Below, in pieces: positions 51,801-60,605 of a stretch of 64,000 nucleotides of DNA (the stretch's first letter is position 1; the number at the start of each line of letters is the position of its first letter). The translations under genes were made by a program, and so were the position numbers. A model generated the notes under the pieces. That model saw only the letters and a list, made by a program, of their open reading frames with translations, made no database searches and was not told the DNA's origin. Source of the stretch: Pteria penguin (taxonomy: Eukaryota; Mollusca; Bivalvia; Pterioida; Pteriidae); the NCBI GenBank assembly GCA_035048485.1, contig CM068580.1, forward strand, positions 42,583,585-42,647,584, given 5' to 3'.

Positions 51801-54800
51801 CCATGACACGGGACCTCGACTTTTACTGTCTCGTGCGAAAGACAGAACTCCGATGTGTCCAGGGCAGGAGTCGTACTTGGGACCTCTTGATCACGAGCTG
51901 AGCACCTTATCAACTAGGCCACACCAACTTCTATAAATAAGTGAACAAACTTTCAAAAGAAAAAAAGACAGACAGACTGGACAAAAACAATATGTCCCCA
52001 CATCTCTCGATCCGGGGCATAAAACTGAAATTAGAAAATAAATTTAACAGCTAATATATTAAATTCTTAAGGGTCTTTCACACTATAAAGTATTGGCCCA
52101 GCGTACATGTATGTCTGCATTTCGCAAATATTTTGCATTTGTTGGCATATGTTGAAGTAGGTTTTGACAATGCTTTGGATCGTTGTTGTTCATTCTCATT
52201 CGTTCACGTACGTTGTCGTTCATTACGGTGAGCATGCATGTATGCCGACGAATAGCTCTTACTCAGCGAGAACGGTAAGCAAACAGAATACAAATGTTTT
52301 ATTCGTCTGCAGAACAGTAGCGGTACGTAACCTGACAGTCTTGTTCCTCTGAGCAAGTCAAGGAAATTTATTTGCATTAGAAACGGATTTGAAATGTTCT
52401 TTCAACGTATGAGTTGCGTTTTTACTGCGAATTGTTAACATATTATATTGATAGCACACGGGGAACAATCTGTCAATGTATAAGTGCCATTGTCTGTGCA
52501 ATAAATCAATGTACATAGTGATTGTATGAACGTACACAAATCATACGTCTTACATGTTCGGTACCATTTATTGTTAGTTCAAGACTCTCCACTGGAGTAC
52601 CACTCCACTCATAGCACTCATATAATATATCTCTTTGTTGTTCAGACCTACCAATATCCTCCTTTTCATTATTTGGATGCAGAAATGCACTATGCGGCGA
52701 GGCTGCAGCAACAGATTGGGTCCTTTTCGGAACAGCTTCTTCCTGAACAATATTCTTTCCGCGGTCTCTACCTCGGGATGCTCTCTTTTGTAGTGTATGT
52801 CTCCATGGCATCTTTCTCATACTGTAGATAATGTGGAAATGTGACTGAAGTGTCAGGCTGCCGAAAGCCTGCATACATACATCATGTGATCGTTCTGAAT
52901 TTGCAGACCGTACGCACGCTGCGTGCGTAGAGCGTACGCATAATTTGTTATACATTCATTTAGAGGTCGTTGGAATTCATTCCGCAATCACACTAGATAG
53001 GTATTAGTTCATTAATATACATATGGCCATTTTCCTTACAGAATTATTCGTACATAATGGGGTTTTTTTGGGAGGGTATTTTTTGTTTCATTCTTATTTT
53101 ACATCACACCAAGATTACTGCCCTTTTATGGTGATGGCATTAATGCAACAGACAAAACTGAAGCAGTGGATCTCTTACATGCCATGTCTTCCTTGACAAG
53201 GGACCTTGGTTTTTACGGTCTTTTTCAAATGGCAGGACATAGATGAGTCACGAACGGGATTTGAACCCAGAACCTCTCAGTCATAAACCAAGCTCCTAAC
53301 TGACATAGCTTTGCTTGCTTACATATTGGGTAAAAGTTGTTTGACATAAGATCTTAGATATGTATATGAGTAACAGACTTGTTCCTGATGGTGTATAATT
53401 TTAGTTTTTCTTTTCAGCCAACTGTTGGCTTACAAAACAAATTTACTGTTCAGAGCTACTTATCCTAAGATGTAGGGATTTATTTGTAATATATTGGCAC
53501 TGCATTGAACATGTCATCATTCATGTATTTCTTTTTTTTTTGCAGAAAAATTTGTGTTTGCAAATATGAGTTGAACCAGATCTTACCTAATATACAGAGA
53601 TGTTGTAAAGAAATTATGGAGTCCAGTAATAAATTAATTCAGGTCCAGAGATCCCGGCAGGAAGACATCTGGAATTTGGTCCGTAAAGCAGTAAGTATAT
53701 TAACAAATATGGATACTAGAACTGTAAAATATTATTCTTGGAGTAAAGTATTATAAAACATGATGTATTCAACTTGATGTAAAATTTATTTGAACTACCC
53801 CCTACCTTAAATTATGAAAATTATGTTGTATACCATAAACAGATATATTTCACTGTTGTATATACTAAAGTAGATTAAAATCCTCCAGAAAGGGAAGTCT
53901 GTAATATAAATAACCAGAAGCACATTCCACAAGTTTTCGGCCAACTTTTTTTTATGCTCAATTTTTCTGCTTACTAACATGGATTACACTTTGATGATTT
54001 TAGTTTACTATTAAACCACTTGAAAAAGGTCAGGTTGCTGAAAATTTGTGGAATGTGAATGTTTCTGGTTATTTATATGCTAATGTATGTGATAACATCG
54101 AGGCAAAGTCAGCAAAGCAGAAAAAACATACTATCCAAGATGTCTTAAACAAGTAATAATGTATGTAATACCTGCTTTATTCCATTTGTAACTTCTTTCC
54201 GACTCAGAGGTAGAAGTAACTAGTTGGTTTAGTGACTAAGTGTTTGGTTTGCAGTGCAGGCCATCCAGGTTCAATATCCAGAATTTGTTCTGTCAGTAAG
54301 CGATTGTCTACCTTCTATTTCCATGTCCACGTGGAAAGTGAGTTGATACCCTTCATTCAAATCAAGTGAATCTATATTTTACAACTGACTTTAATATATC
54401 GAAAATTGTTGTTTCAGCATATACAAAGAAGTATATACTCTGGCCCAGACTCCAAAGGAAGTAGTAGTAATTTAAATAGTGAACAGGCTAGTATGTTGAT
54501 GTCTGTGTGTGGAGAGAGAACTTCTCTGGAATCCATGAAAGTGTGTGAAGATAATAAGGAAAATGTCAAGAGGTAAGACACTGATATCGTATGGTAAAAG
54601 ATAAAGCATTTAATAGAATGTCAAGAGGTAAGACACTGATATGGTATGGTAAAAGATAAGGCATTTAATAGAATGTCAAGAGGTTCAAAATTAAAGCAGT
54701 TTATCAAAGTTAAGACAATTAATAGACTGTCACCCAAAACATTTATTTTCTTCTTATAAACAGTTTCATGGATTTGAATTAAATCTGGCATAAATGATCC

Positions 54801-56500
54801 TTGGGGTAAGGAGATGCAGTTTCATTGAAATGGTGTTTATTACCCTTGAATAAGGCCACAAAGGCCAAGAAAAGAGGGAAATCTTTCAAATTTGTCTTTA
54901 GAAATACAAGCTTTAATGACCTCATATTTGGTATCCTTAGCATCCTTTTACCATGAAGTATCAAGTTTGCTTCTGTGTGATATTGAATGCCATGAGTTGA
55001 AGGTTCTACTGTTGTACACAGTGGCTTCACATTAGGTATTGAGCCATTGCATTAAACAGAGTTACTTCCCATTTGGGACAGTATCTGACATAAAACATTA
55101 TGATGTCATTGAATTCCTATGAAAACGTCATTTGTGGACTATCTTTTCCGTGAGTTTTAGATCAGTTTCAATAGAATTTGATGACGTCATAATTGTTTTA
55201 TGTCGGATACCGTCCCAAAGGGGAAGTAACTCTGTATAACGAAAAGACAGAATAGATTGTCATTATGACATGCGGTATCAAATTTATACAAGAAAAGCTT
55301 CCCTCCTCCCCAACAGGGCAACAGTTTTAAGTGACTTTGACATAGGCTCATATCAGAAATATCTTGAAAAAATTTCATGATCCACAATTTCGTCATATTT
55401 GGTATATAGCATTCTTACTGATATGCTGTAATTTACTTAGACCTGCCCCAGAGACCAACAGTTTTTACATAGGTTTATATAGGAAAAATCTATAAAAATC
55501 ATATGAAAGACCACACAAACTTTATATTTGGTACACAACATATTTATGATGTACAAAAATAGTATCAAGTTTGTGAAAGAAAAGAAGGCGTTGTCGAAAT
55601 GCTTTGACCTATCCATGAACGGCATTCTAAAACTATTTTTACTGTCTGTGTATATTGTACCCCAGGAATTGAATATTGATGATATTATTAATAAGCAAAT
55701 ATTTCTTAAGGCAAGTAATTTAGAAATAAATTCCTGAAAAGTTTTTTTTTCGGTTATGATATGAACTCCAGTCTTGAATGTGAAAAATAAGAAAGCAATG
55801 TAGTCCTAGCACAACTTTTAACACTTTGGAGTACATTTTCTCTCTTTTATATTGATAAAGGTATGAAATGAGATTAAGTGTTTACCAATAGCTCATACAA
55901 GTATTTATTTTTCAATATGCCTCATAAAAAAATATAATTATTAACATTCTTTTTTGGTCGTAAAGTCAAATTTCTGATGTCTCGAACTATCGTTATCTCA
56001 AAATATTTACCATATATTGCCAAGAGATTAAACACAAGACATTGTGCAGAAAGATTAGACAGTATAATATCAAGAATAAAACTAAAACAGAGTACGAAAA
56101 GATAAATGACTTACAAGAATGACATGGTGAGGCACTAAGACAGGATTCCAAAATATGACATTTAACAAAATGCTAACAAGTTAGACACCAAGACATTATA
56201 CTAAAAGATAAACCATCTAATACAATGGCATGAGATAAGACTTTTCATAAATTATAGGCCAAGTGATCAGACACTGTGACAAGTTATACGACACTAAGAG
56301 AGATAAAACACAACTGTAAGACATGACTTAAAGTTGAAGTGAAAACTCTGAACATATCCAAAAATTATTAGACATATAACATCTCAAATGATGCGTTTCT
56401 ATTCAGGTTGGGATCAATGATGCAGCATGTCCTTCAAGAGCAAGAAGAGATGGCATCCATAATGGACTGGAGTTTTCTTCCTCCAGTACAGAAGAAATAA
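33893..56500 (+). CDS. IKBKB-like: Inhibitor of NF-kappaB kinase (IKKalpha/beta type), complete
   Basis: Nineteen coding exons: 33893-33976, 35379-35594, 36346-36507, 38128-38217, 38326-38450, 42516-42623, 43582-43717, 46129-46320, 46451-46579, 46802-46893, 47474-47575, 48265-48317, 48858-48922, 49648-49760, 50112-50161, 50863-50965, 53546-53690, 54418-54572, 56407-56500. All are GT-AG with matching phases and no frame break; 737 residues, versus about 745-756 for human IKKs. Kinase domain about 8-300: glycine loop GSGGFGQV (15-22), lysine in VAIK (37), HRDLKPEN (137-144), DLG (161-163, normal for IKKs), activation loop with S172 and S176 in SVCTS, matching the two activating serines. Ubiquitin-like domain about 308-395; helical scaffold/dimerisation region about 405-665; C-terminal NEMO-binding core DWSFL (727-731). 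It phosphorylates IkappaB in Toll/TNF-type signalling. The ATG follows an acceptor AG by two bases, so the 5'UTR is mostly in an upstream exon not located. Several introns carry arrays derived from the adjoining exon end (see findings). Confidence 0.97.
33977..34801 (+). repeat. Tandem array derived from IKK exon 1 end and its splice donor
   Basis: About 12 diverged units, settling to about 60 bp, start at the exon-1 donor. Each resembles the exon's last 50 bases plus donor: CCTAGGCTCTGGTGG, TCATATTATGGAAACATGAG, then GTAGTTTATT in place of GTAAGTTATT. The sequence encoding the kinase glycine loop is thus repeated as intron DNA. Confidence 0.9.
35595..35760 (+). repeat. Partial duplication of IKK exon 2 end in intron 2
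   Basis: GGAATATTTTTTAAGGGTGA at 35615-35640 mirrors the exon end GGAATATTGTTCTGGGGGTG and continues TTTAGAAAC versus CTCAGAAAG. A weaker third copy is near 35710. Translated, [12 protein letters not shown] parallels [12 protein letters not shown]. Confidence 0.6.
36643..37871 (-). mobile_element. Defective pogo/Tigger-like DNA transposon
   Basis: TIRs: CAATGCAAGCCGCTAAATTG (left) and, inverted, CAGTGCCCGCCACTTAATTG (right), flanked by TA on both sides. On the minus strand near 37365-37393 a frame reads [14 protein letters not shown], and the neighbouring frame [10 protein letters not shown], typical of the C-terminal part of Tigger-type transposases. Stops and frameshifts make it inactive. 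It lies in IKK intron 3. Confidence 0.75.
38669..40707 (+). mobile_element. Helitron-like element, family B, in IKK intron 5
   Basis: Same ends as 18562-21912: AGCTCACCTGAGC hairpin, inverted GCTCACCTGAG near 40675, terminal hairpin GGCCC-gctt-GGGCC, CTCTTGTT. It lacks the 144-bp array. Its interior is nearly identical to the right part of the AGMO copy and is itself duplicated once (38845 onward versus 39705 onward). Confidence 0.8.
40945..41165 (-). mobile_element. SINE, internally shortened
   Basis: Minus-strand copy with tail (TTGATTGATTGATT) at 40945, body blocks (tatagtgacggcatctgtct; acccacctgaagcagtgagg) and head GTGGCTTAGTGGTATCGC at the right. Confidence 0.85.
41268..42447. mobile_element. 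Foldback element of two 113-bp arms, split at its centre by a Helitron-like insertion
   Basis: Left arm 41268-41380 and right arm 42335-42447 are inverted copies (CTCTGTATTGCA; TTTTTCAGATGAC; TACAAGGCTAT in both). The element 41385-42337 sits almost exactly between them, so it inserted at the apex of the palindrome. In IKK intron 5. Confidence 0.85.
41385..42337 (+). mobile_element. Helitron-like element, family A
   Basis: ATATGCCCGTC at 41385-41395 recurs inverted at 42300-42310, followed by a hairpin-like ATGCC-acgcta-GGCGT (42312-42327) and the end CTCTTGTT. The interior holds two units of about 330 bp (from about 41461 and 41793) ending in G-runs. Confidence 0.75.
43102..43237. repeat. 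Exact 68-bp tandem duplication
   Basis: GTGAATGACTATGCATGTAA at 43102 recurs at 43170 with the whole 68-base unit identical. It abuts the SINE at 43237. Recent origin is implied by identity. Confidence 0.9.
43237..43508 (+). mobile_element. tRNA-derived SINE
   Basis: Head GGTGTGGCTCAGTGGATGAG, a second head subtype. The body has tttcggatgagacagtaaaa and gcttcgggtgggtccattgc, and the tail is (CAAT)n. In IKK intron 6. Confidence 0.88.
44968..45690 (+). mobile_element. Helitron-like element, diverged family A, carrying a SINE
   Basis: 5' end ATATGCC… at 44968; 3' end GATGGGCATACTATGCC, hairpin-like ATGCC-atgct-ATGCAT, then GCTCTTAT. It contains one family-A core unit with GTCAAGGTCAC and is interrupted by the SINE at 45391-45560. 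A perfect 9-bp hairpin ACAGGGTAT/ATACCCTGT lies near 45025-45050. Confidence 0.6.
45391..45560 (+). mobile_element. Short SINE (second type) with target duplication
   Basis: Box A GTGGTGTAGTGGTTAAGCGC, box B GGTTCGATTCC, short body, (CAAC)n tail. It is flanked by CCCATTGCACGGA and CCCATTGTACGGA, a 13-base target duplication with one change. About 170 bp, distinct from the long SINE. Confidence 0.92.
45775..46050 (-). mobile_element. Degenerate SINE
   Basis: Minus-strand long-type SINE with head GTGCTCAGTGGATGAGGTGC and tail TTGATTGATT. Directly upstream of IKK exon 8. Confidence 0.8.
46997..47275 (+). mobile_element. Helitron-like element, family C
   Basis: Starts ATGCCTCCAGATCGATAGAT. The 3' end has GGGGCATTAGTGTTTC, inverse of the start. 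Core TAACTTTTGAACTGTGAAGG and CTTGACCTTAACAATGACC. About 280 bp, in IKK intron 10; nearly the same element is at 57594-57888. Confidence 0.75.
47770..48080. repeat. 51-bp tandem repeat, about six units, in IKK intron 11
   Basis: Unit CAGTTATCTGAGAACTTGAT, AGATTTCATACTCTCACCTG, TAACTTTTAGC repeats about six times. A length divisible by three gives spurious open frames on both strands. Confidence 0.95.
49270..49490 (-). mobile_element. Degenerate SINE
   Basis: Minus-strand long SINE: 3' region aaggcatctgcctgatgc at left, head with gctggcatagccaagatgg-like block at right. In IKK intron 13. Confidence 0.75.
50162..50720 (+). repeat. Array derived from IKK exon 15 end and its donor
   Basis: About 13 degenerate units of about 40 bp follow the exon-15 donor. 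Unit GCATGCTGGGAAAGGTTAGT compares with the real exon-donor junction GCAAGCTGGAAAAGGTTAGT, so exon end and donor are repeated together. Confidence 0.8.
51657..51935 (-). mobile_element. tRNA-derived SINE
   Basis: Minus-strand long SINE with tail TTGATTGATT, full body and head GTGTGGCCTAGTTGATAAGG. In IKK intron 16. Confidence 0.88.
52071..52990. other. GC-richer segment, possible transposon fragment
   Basis: Composition differs from the surrounding intron. It starts GGGTCTTTCACACTATAAAG, a terminus reminiscent of PIF/Harbinger elements, but no inverted partner was found. A minus frame at 52506-52955 encodes 149 residues (rich in R/K/Q/E) without a family I recognise. A perfect palindrome TACGCACGC-T-GCGTGCGTA lies near 52912-52930. 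Inside IKK intron 16. Confidence 0.35.
53085..53320 (-). mobile_element. Degenerate SINE
   Basis: Minus-strand long SINE with 'tttacatcacaccaagatta' start and a head with TGGGTTCAAATCC box B. In IKK intron 16, about 230 bp before exon 17. Confidence 0.8.
53904..54077. mobile_element. 174-bp foldback MITE
   Basis: ATATAAATAACCAGAA at the left and its inverse at the right, with arms continuing through CACATTCCACAA for about 45 bases. In IKK intron 17. Confidence 0.8.
54210..54345 (+). mobile_element. tRNA-like SINE head fragment
   Basis: GTTGGTTTAGTGACTAAGTG (box A-like) and GGTTCAATATCC (box B-like), then TTCCATGTCCACGTGG resembling the short SINE. 3' truncated. Confidence 0.55.
54573..54690 (+). 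repeat. Duplicated IKK exon 18 end and donor
   Basis: GAATGTCAAGAGGTAAGACA at 54616-54635 repeats the exon-18 end and donor (AATGTCAAGAG|GTAAGACA at 54562-54580) 55 bases downstream. A third copy near 54673 has lost the donor. Degenerate copies (AAAAGATAAACCATCTAATA etc.) persist at 56000-56330 in the same intron. Confidence 0.9.
55038..55253. mobile_element. Foldback MITE with internal CRE, copy 1
   Basis: Inverted arms of about 60 bases: ACAGAGTTACTTCCCATTTG at left, inverse at right, with TGACGTCA in the right arm. In IKK intron 18. Copy 2 is at 61041-61247. Confidence 0.8.
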
Positions 56501-58990
56501 GGACTTCACAAATGTTTTAAACTGACTTTTATATGCTTCAATAAGATACTACACAAGTCATCACTACATGTATTACGAAATATATATCATTCTTATTTTT
56601 ATAATTTTCTTGGTTTCAACTATTATACCTCAGTGAGTCCTTCTCATAACTTGGGATATGGAATAATTCTACGGCATTCCTGAAAGATTGAGGTTGATAG
56701 TATGGTTCTATTTTTAAATTGTCCTCTACAAAACGCACATTAGGATAATTTGATACGTAAATATGTAAAAGGGTAATTGAATATTATCAAAGAACATAAA
56801 CCAAGCAATCATTGATCACTCTGGTTTACCCCCAGAAATCCTTTGTCATATCATTATCTGCTTTCTAGAAAACGAGATAACTTGTAGTTTTATTTCAGAA
56901 CTTTGAAAATGTAATGATTTTTGCTCAAATGCAGGGTAAATTTTTTTCTTTTTTTAATTAGGACAAAAACTCAAATTTTATATTCGTAGGTGATTTGACT
57001 TACACAATATTAATAATAGTATTTGAAATTAACATTGCTACTGGCATCATTGATGGAAGTAAACAATCAAGCCAAATATAGAAAACCCTTCAAATCCCTA
57101 CTGCCCTACCACTTTTTAAATGAGTGCAACATCAAACATACGTATTTTAGTAACTAGCATATCGTCATAGTAAGAATATTATATTTATACATGTGCTTGG
57201 ATCTTTGACTGTATTTATTTACAATTTGATTCATTTCTTATTTCTGCTTTGTCAGTCACATTATGTTAAAAGGATGTGTATATTTTAAAGTTTGCTTGCA
57301 AGAGTTGATGAGAAATTAATATTTTCTGCATTGTCAGTCACATTATGGTGTAATAAGAATGTACATATTATTCTGAAGTTTGCTAGTAATAGTTGATGAG
57401 AAAACATTTGCTGTTGTATGCTACAAAGCCAGCAATTTTACCATGCTACAAAGTCTATCTGATTGTAGTCTTTGTTATGTTCCTCATACAAAGTATTGAA
57501 GCGTACAGGAATCACCTTATCTATCTGTCCAGTTAAAAGTTTTAAATGTACTTGTTCAGATAATACAATTGCTACACTCTTTGAAATCTTTTTATGCCCC
57601 CAGATCGATAGATCAGGGGCATATTGTTTTTGTCCTGTCTGTCTGTCTGTCTTTGTCCTGTCTGTCTGTCTGTCTGTTTGTCTGTTGTCAGCTGTAACCT
57701 TGGCTGTAACTTTTGAACCATGAAGGATAGAAACTTCATATTTGACATGTATACTCAACTAATGAAGTCCTTTTAATTAACACCAAGTCTGGTGACCTTT
57801 TGACCTTGACAATGATCTTCACGCTAAAAATATCTTTTTGGACTTTGGTGCTGCCGGGGGCATTAGTGTTTCACAAACACAGGTTGTTCAGATTTCAAAT
57901 GATTATCATAAGACAAAGGTGTATTGTGACCTTGATCCTTGATGTATTACAATATAAGATTTAAGGTAGAATTACAGTTAAGTTTACATTGTACTAGCAG
58001 TTAGTAGTAGATCAATTTACCACAATAGTATTGTAACCAAAATAGCCAAGAAGTTGTATCATACTCATTCAGTTGAATCTTAAATTATTTTTCAAAATAC
58101 ACATGTATATACTTATCAGTATGAAATACGGTTATACGATTTTTTGTATGAAATATGTAGCATTAGAGATGTATTGAGGTGCTAATGCCATTTCAGATAT
58201 AAGTATTGTCATTGCAATCATTGTACCGATGAATGTTACTAGATATAGGTGCAGTATGAGAGTCACTGCATAAGATGTGCTTGATCAATGGGCTTTATGT
58301 ATGAGCACAATGACTTGGATTAAAAAAAAAATGTGGGAGACATAAATTTGCTCTGTATTAGGAATACTGTGTTATGATGAAGATTGATTTAAAGTTTCTA
58401 TATTATTATATTAAAATCTATTATATGTGTAAAATAACCTGATATTGGTTATTGTATAGTGTTTATACTTTTTAAATGAACAAGAACTTAACCCTAGTTT
58501 ATATAGGTATAGCTTACAAAGTTTGTACCTGTAAATAACCAGCTTAATGTTGCTGGGAATGTTCAGTTAACCGCATAATAGAACTAAAAGTGGATAGTGA
58601 TACTGTCATAGAATAAAAACATTTGTATTAAGCAAGTTAATCTATGTGCTCCTGGAATTTCATTTTTGTTAGAGTTGTTGCAGACTTTCTACAAATGTAC
58701 CCAGTATCGTAGATGTATGTGTGCGGTAGAGTTTGTAATCTGTCCATACACAATAATGTAAAGGTGTATGTATGAAGGTGTGTGTTATGTGGAAATTTCT
58801 TCGTGGTAATAATTTTCGTGTTTTTTGCGATTATTGTGTAAAAACGAAAATAACCCTAAAGCAAAAGAAAACCCACTCTTGCCTCCTGGGACTCCAGTCT
58901 TAGGATTAACTTTGAATAAGGAGAAGGCTTTTGTAATGTTGTTATAACTTTTGCCTAATCCTATTTCATGTTATCAGAATGAAATAAAAT
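56501..58990 (+). other. Probable IKK 3'UTR and downstream flank
   Basis: No coding potential follows the IKK stop. Candidate poly(A) signals AATAAA are at 58612-58617 and 58983-58988. A 295-bp Helitron-like element (57594-57888) lies within it. The true 3' end needs transcript data. Confidence 0.45.
57594..57888 (+). mobile_element. Helitron-like element, family C, second copy
   Basis: Starts ATGCCCCCAGATCGATAGAT with a hairpin to ATCAGGGGCAT. The 3' end has GGGGGCAT (inverse of the start), then a perfect terminal hairpin GTGTTT-cac-AAACAC (57866-57880) and AGGTTGTT. The core matches 46997-47275 closely. Confidence 0.8.
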
Positions 58991-60102
58991 ATGTTTAAAC
59001 TAAAAAACTAACTTTGAATGTTTATACTTCATTTTAAAACTGTCATGTAAGAGTAACACTTCATATACAAAGATACAACAATGCCAAGATATCTGAAAGA
59101 AGAACCGACTGTGACAGTGTATGGACAGATGGACGATGCAAATAAATATTTTCCTTCACCATGATCATTTACAAAAGCATATGGACAAGCAAACCAGGTA
59201 CAGTGATTTTTAGTTGGACTTGGTAAACTCTCTGATCGTCCTTCTATTATTATTGTTTTATTTGATTCAATAGAAAATATCACTAGAGAGCATGAGTATT
59301 CCTCTTGCTCATTAGATACAAATCCTCTCAATTTGATACTGAAAAATTGAAATTGAAATAGAGGGACTTGAGCAAGTTTGTAATATCTAATTCTAGTGTG
59401 TGGTTTAAAATAATCAAAAGAAAGTTAATATTTAATCAAATATTTATAAATAATATGTTCTCATTGTGGAAAATGCCCACTGTTTTGAGGACAAAAGAGG
59501 CCTCTGCAAAAAAAATAGAGAGAAATTAAAGACCCAGGCAGCGAAAATTGCCCCCACGCGAAATGACTGGTATTTTTTTCCACTCCAAAAATAACCACGT
59601 TTACAGTATCTTATACATGTAATGTAAAAACGTATTTGTAATACAGTACACAATCTCTCTGAACCTAATGATGTAAAAATGTATGTTTGATGGAGTGTAT
59701 GATTTCTCTGTACCCATTAATGTTCAAGTGTATTTGTTATAGTATGTTTGATCACTCGGTACCTTGTAATGGGAAAGTGTATGTGTTGAACGGTGTATGT
59801 TCACTGTGTGTGCAGATTTTAACTAAGATAATGTTAATTAAGATCTAGTTACATATTTTGTTTTAAATGTAGAAGCAATAATGTGATATTAAATGAAATG
59901 TTTATGCCCATTATTTAATTTTGAATTAAATGATGTAATACTATTATTTTGTTTCTCGAGTCCTGGGGATATGTGTACTTTTCTTCGATGTTTTAAAGGT
60001 GCCATGGAAGGATGCGACAGGGTGGTATACTCTTCTGATTGTACTTGTACAAGATTTAAGATAAGCAGAGATACTACAGTGAATTGTCTCTCTAAATCTC
60101 AA
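58991..60102. other. Convergent intergenic stretch
   Basis: No coding exon supported. 59630-59815 holds a degenerate repeat of about 55 bp (GTGTATGATTTCTCTGTACC). Open frames at 59029-59331 and 59444-59653 (minus) have no recognisable similarity. Confidence 0.45.
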
Positions 60103-60350
60103 CATGTGACCGCCAAGGTTTAATGAGAAGGCCATGTGACCCCCAAGGTTTAATGAGAAGGCCATGTGACCCCCAAGGTTTAATGAGAAGCCTATGCGAC
60201 CTCCAAGGTTTAATGAGAAGCCCATGTGACCTCCAAGGTTTAATGAGAAGCCCATGTTACCCCCAAGGTTTAATGAGAAGCCCATGTTACCCCCAAGGTT
60301 TAATGAGAAGTCCATGTGACCCCCAAGGTTTAATGAGAAGCCCATGTGGC
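60103..60350. repeat. 30-bp minisatellite, about eight units
   Basis: Unit CCCAAGGTTTAATGAGAAG, CCCATGTGACC repeats exactly every 30 bases. The last unit runs into the first bases of the adjoining SINE (CCCATGTGGCTCAATGG). Confidence 0.95.
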
Positions 60351-60605
60351 TCAATGGATGAGGTGTTCAGCTCCCGATTGAAAAGGTCTCTGGTTTGATT
60401 CCCATCTTGGGCACACCAGTGTTTTGTCTTTCAGATGAGAGTAAAATCTGAAGTCCCGTATTATGGTAGCTGTGGCACTAAACGATCCCTCACTGGTCCT
60501 GGTGGGTCCGTTGCAAAAGTATAAATTTCTATGCAATGCATCAGACAGATGCTGTCACCATATACATGAAATAATCATAAAGTGACGTAAAACAATAATC
60601 AATCA
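60346..60605 (+). mobile_element. tRNA-derived SINE
   Basis: Head CATGTGGCTCAATGGATGAG, body with tggtgggtccgttgcaaaag and gatgctgtcaccatatacat, tail CAATAATCAATCAA. Confidence 0.85.

Noticed and set aside
59944..60354. 136-residue minus frame with MGFSLNLGGH decapeptides
   Set aside because: Produced by the 30-bp minisatellite; no gene context.
5514..60605. tRNA genes at SINE heads
   Set aside because: Box A and B are present but the cloverleafs are imperfect and each is fused to a SINE body; no free-standing tRNA was found.
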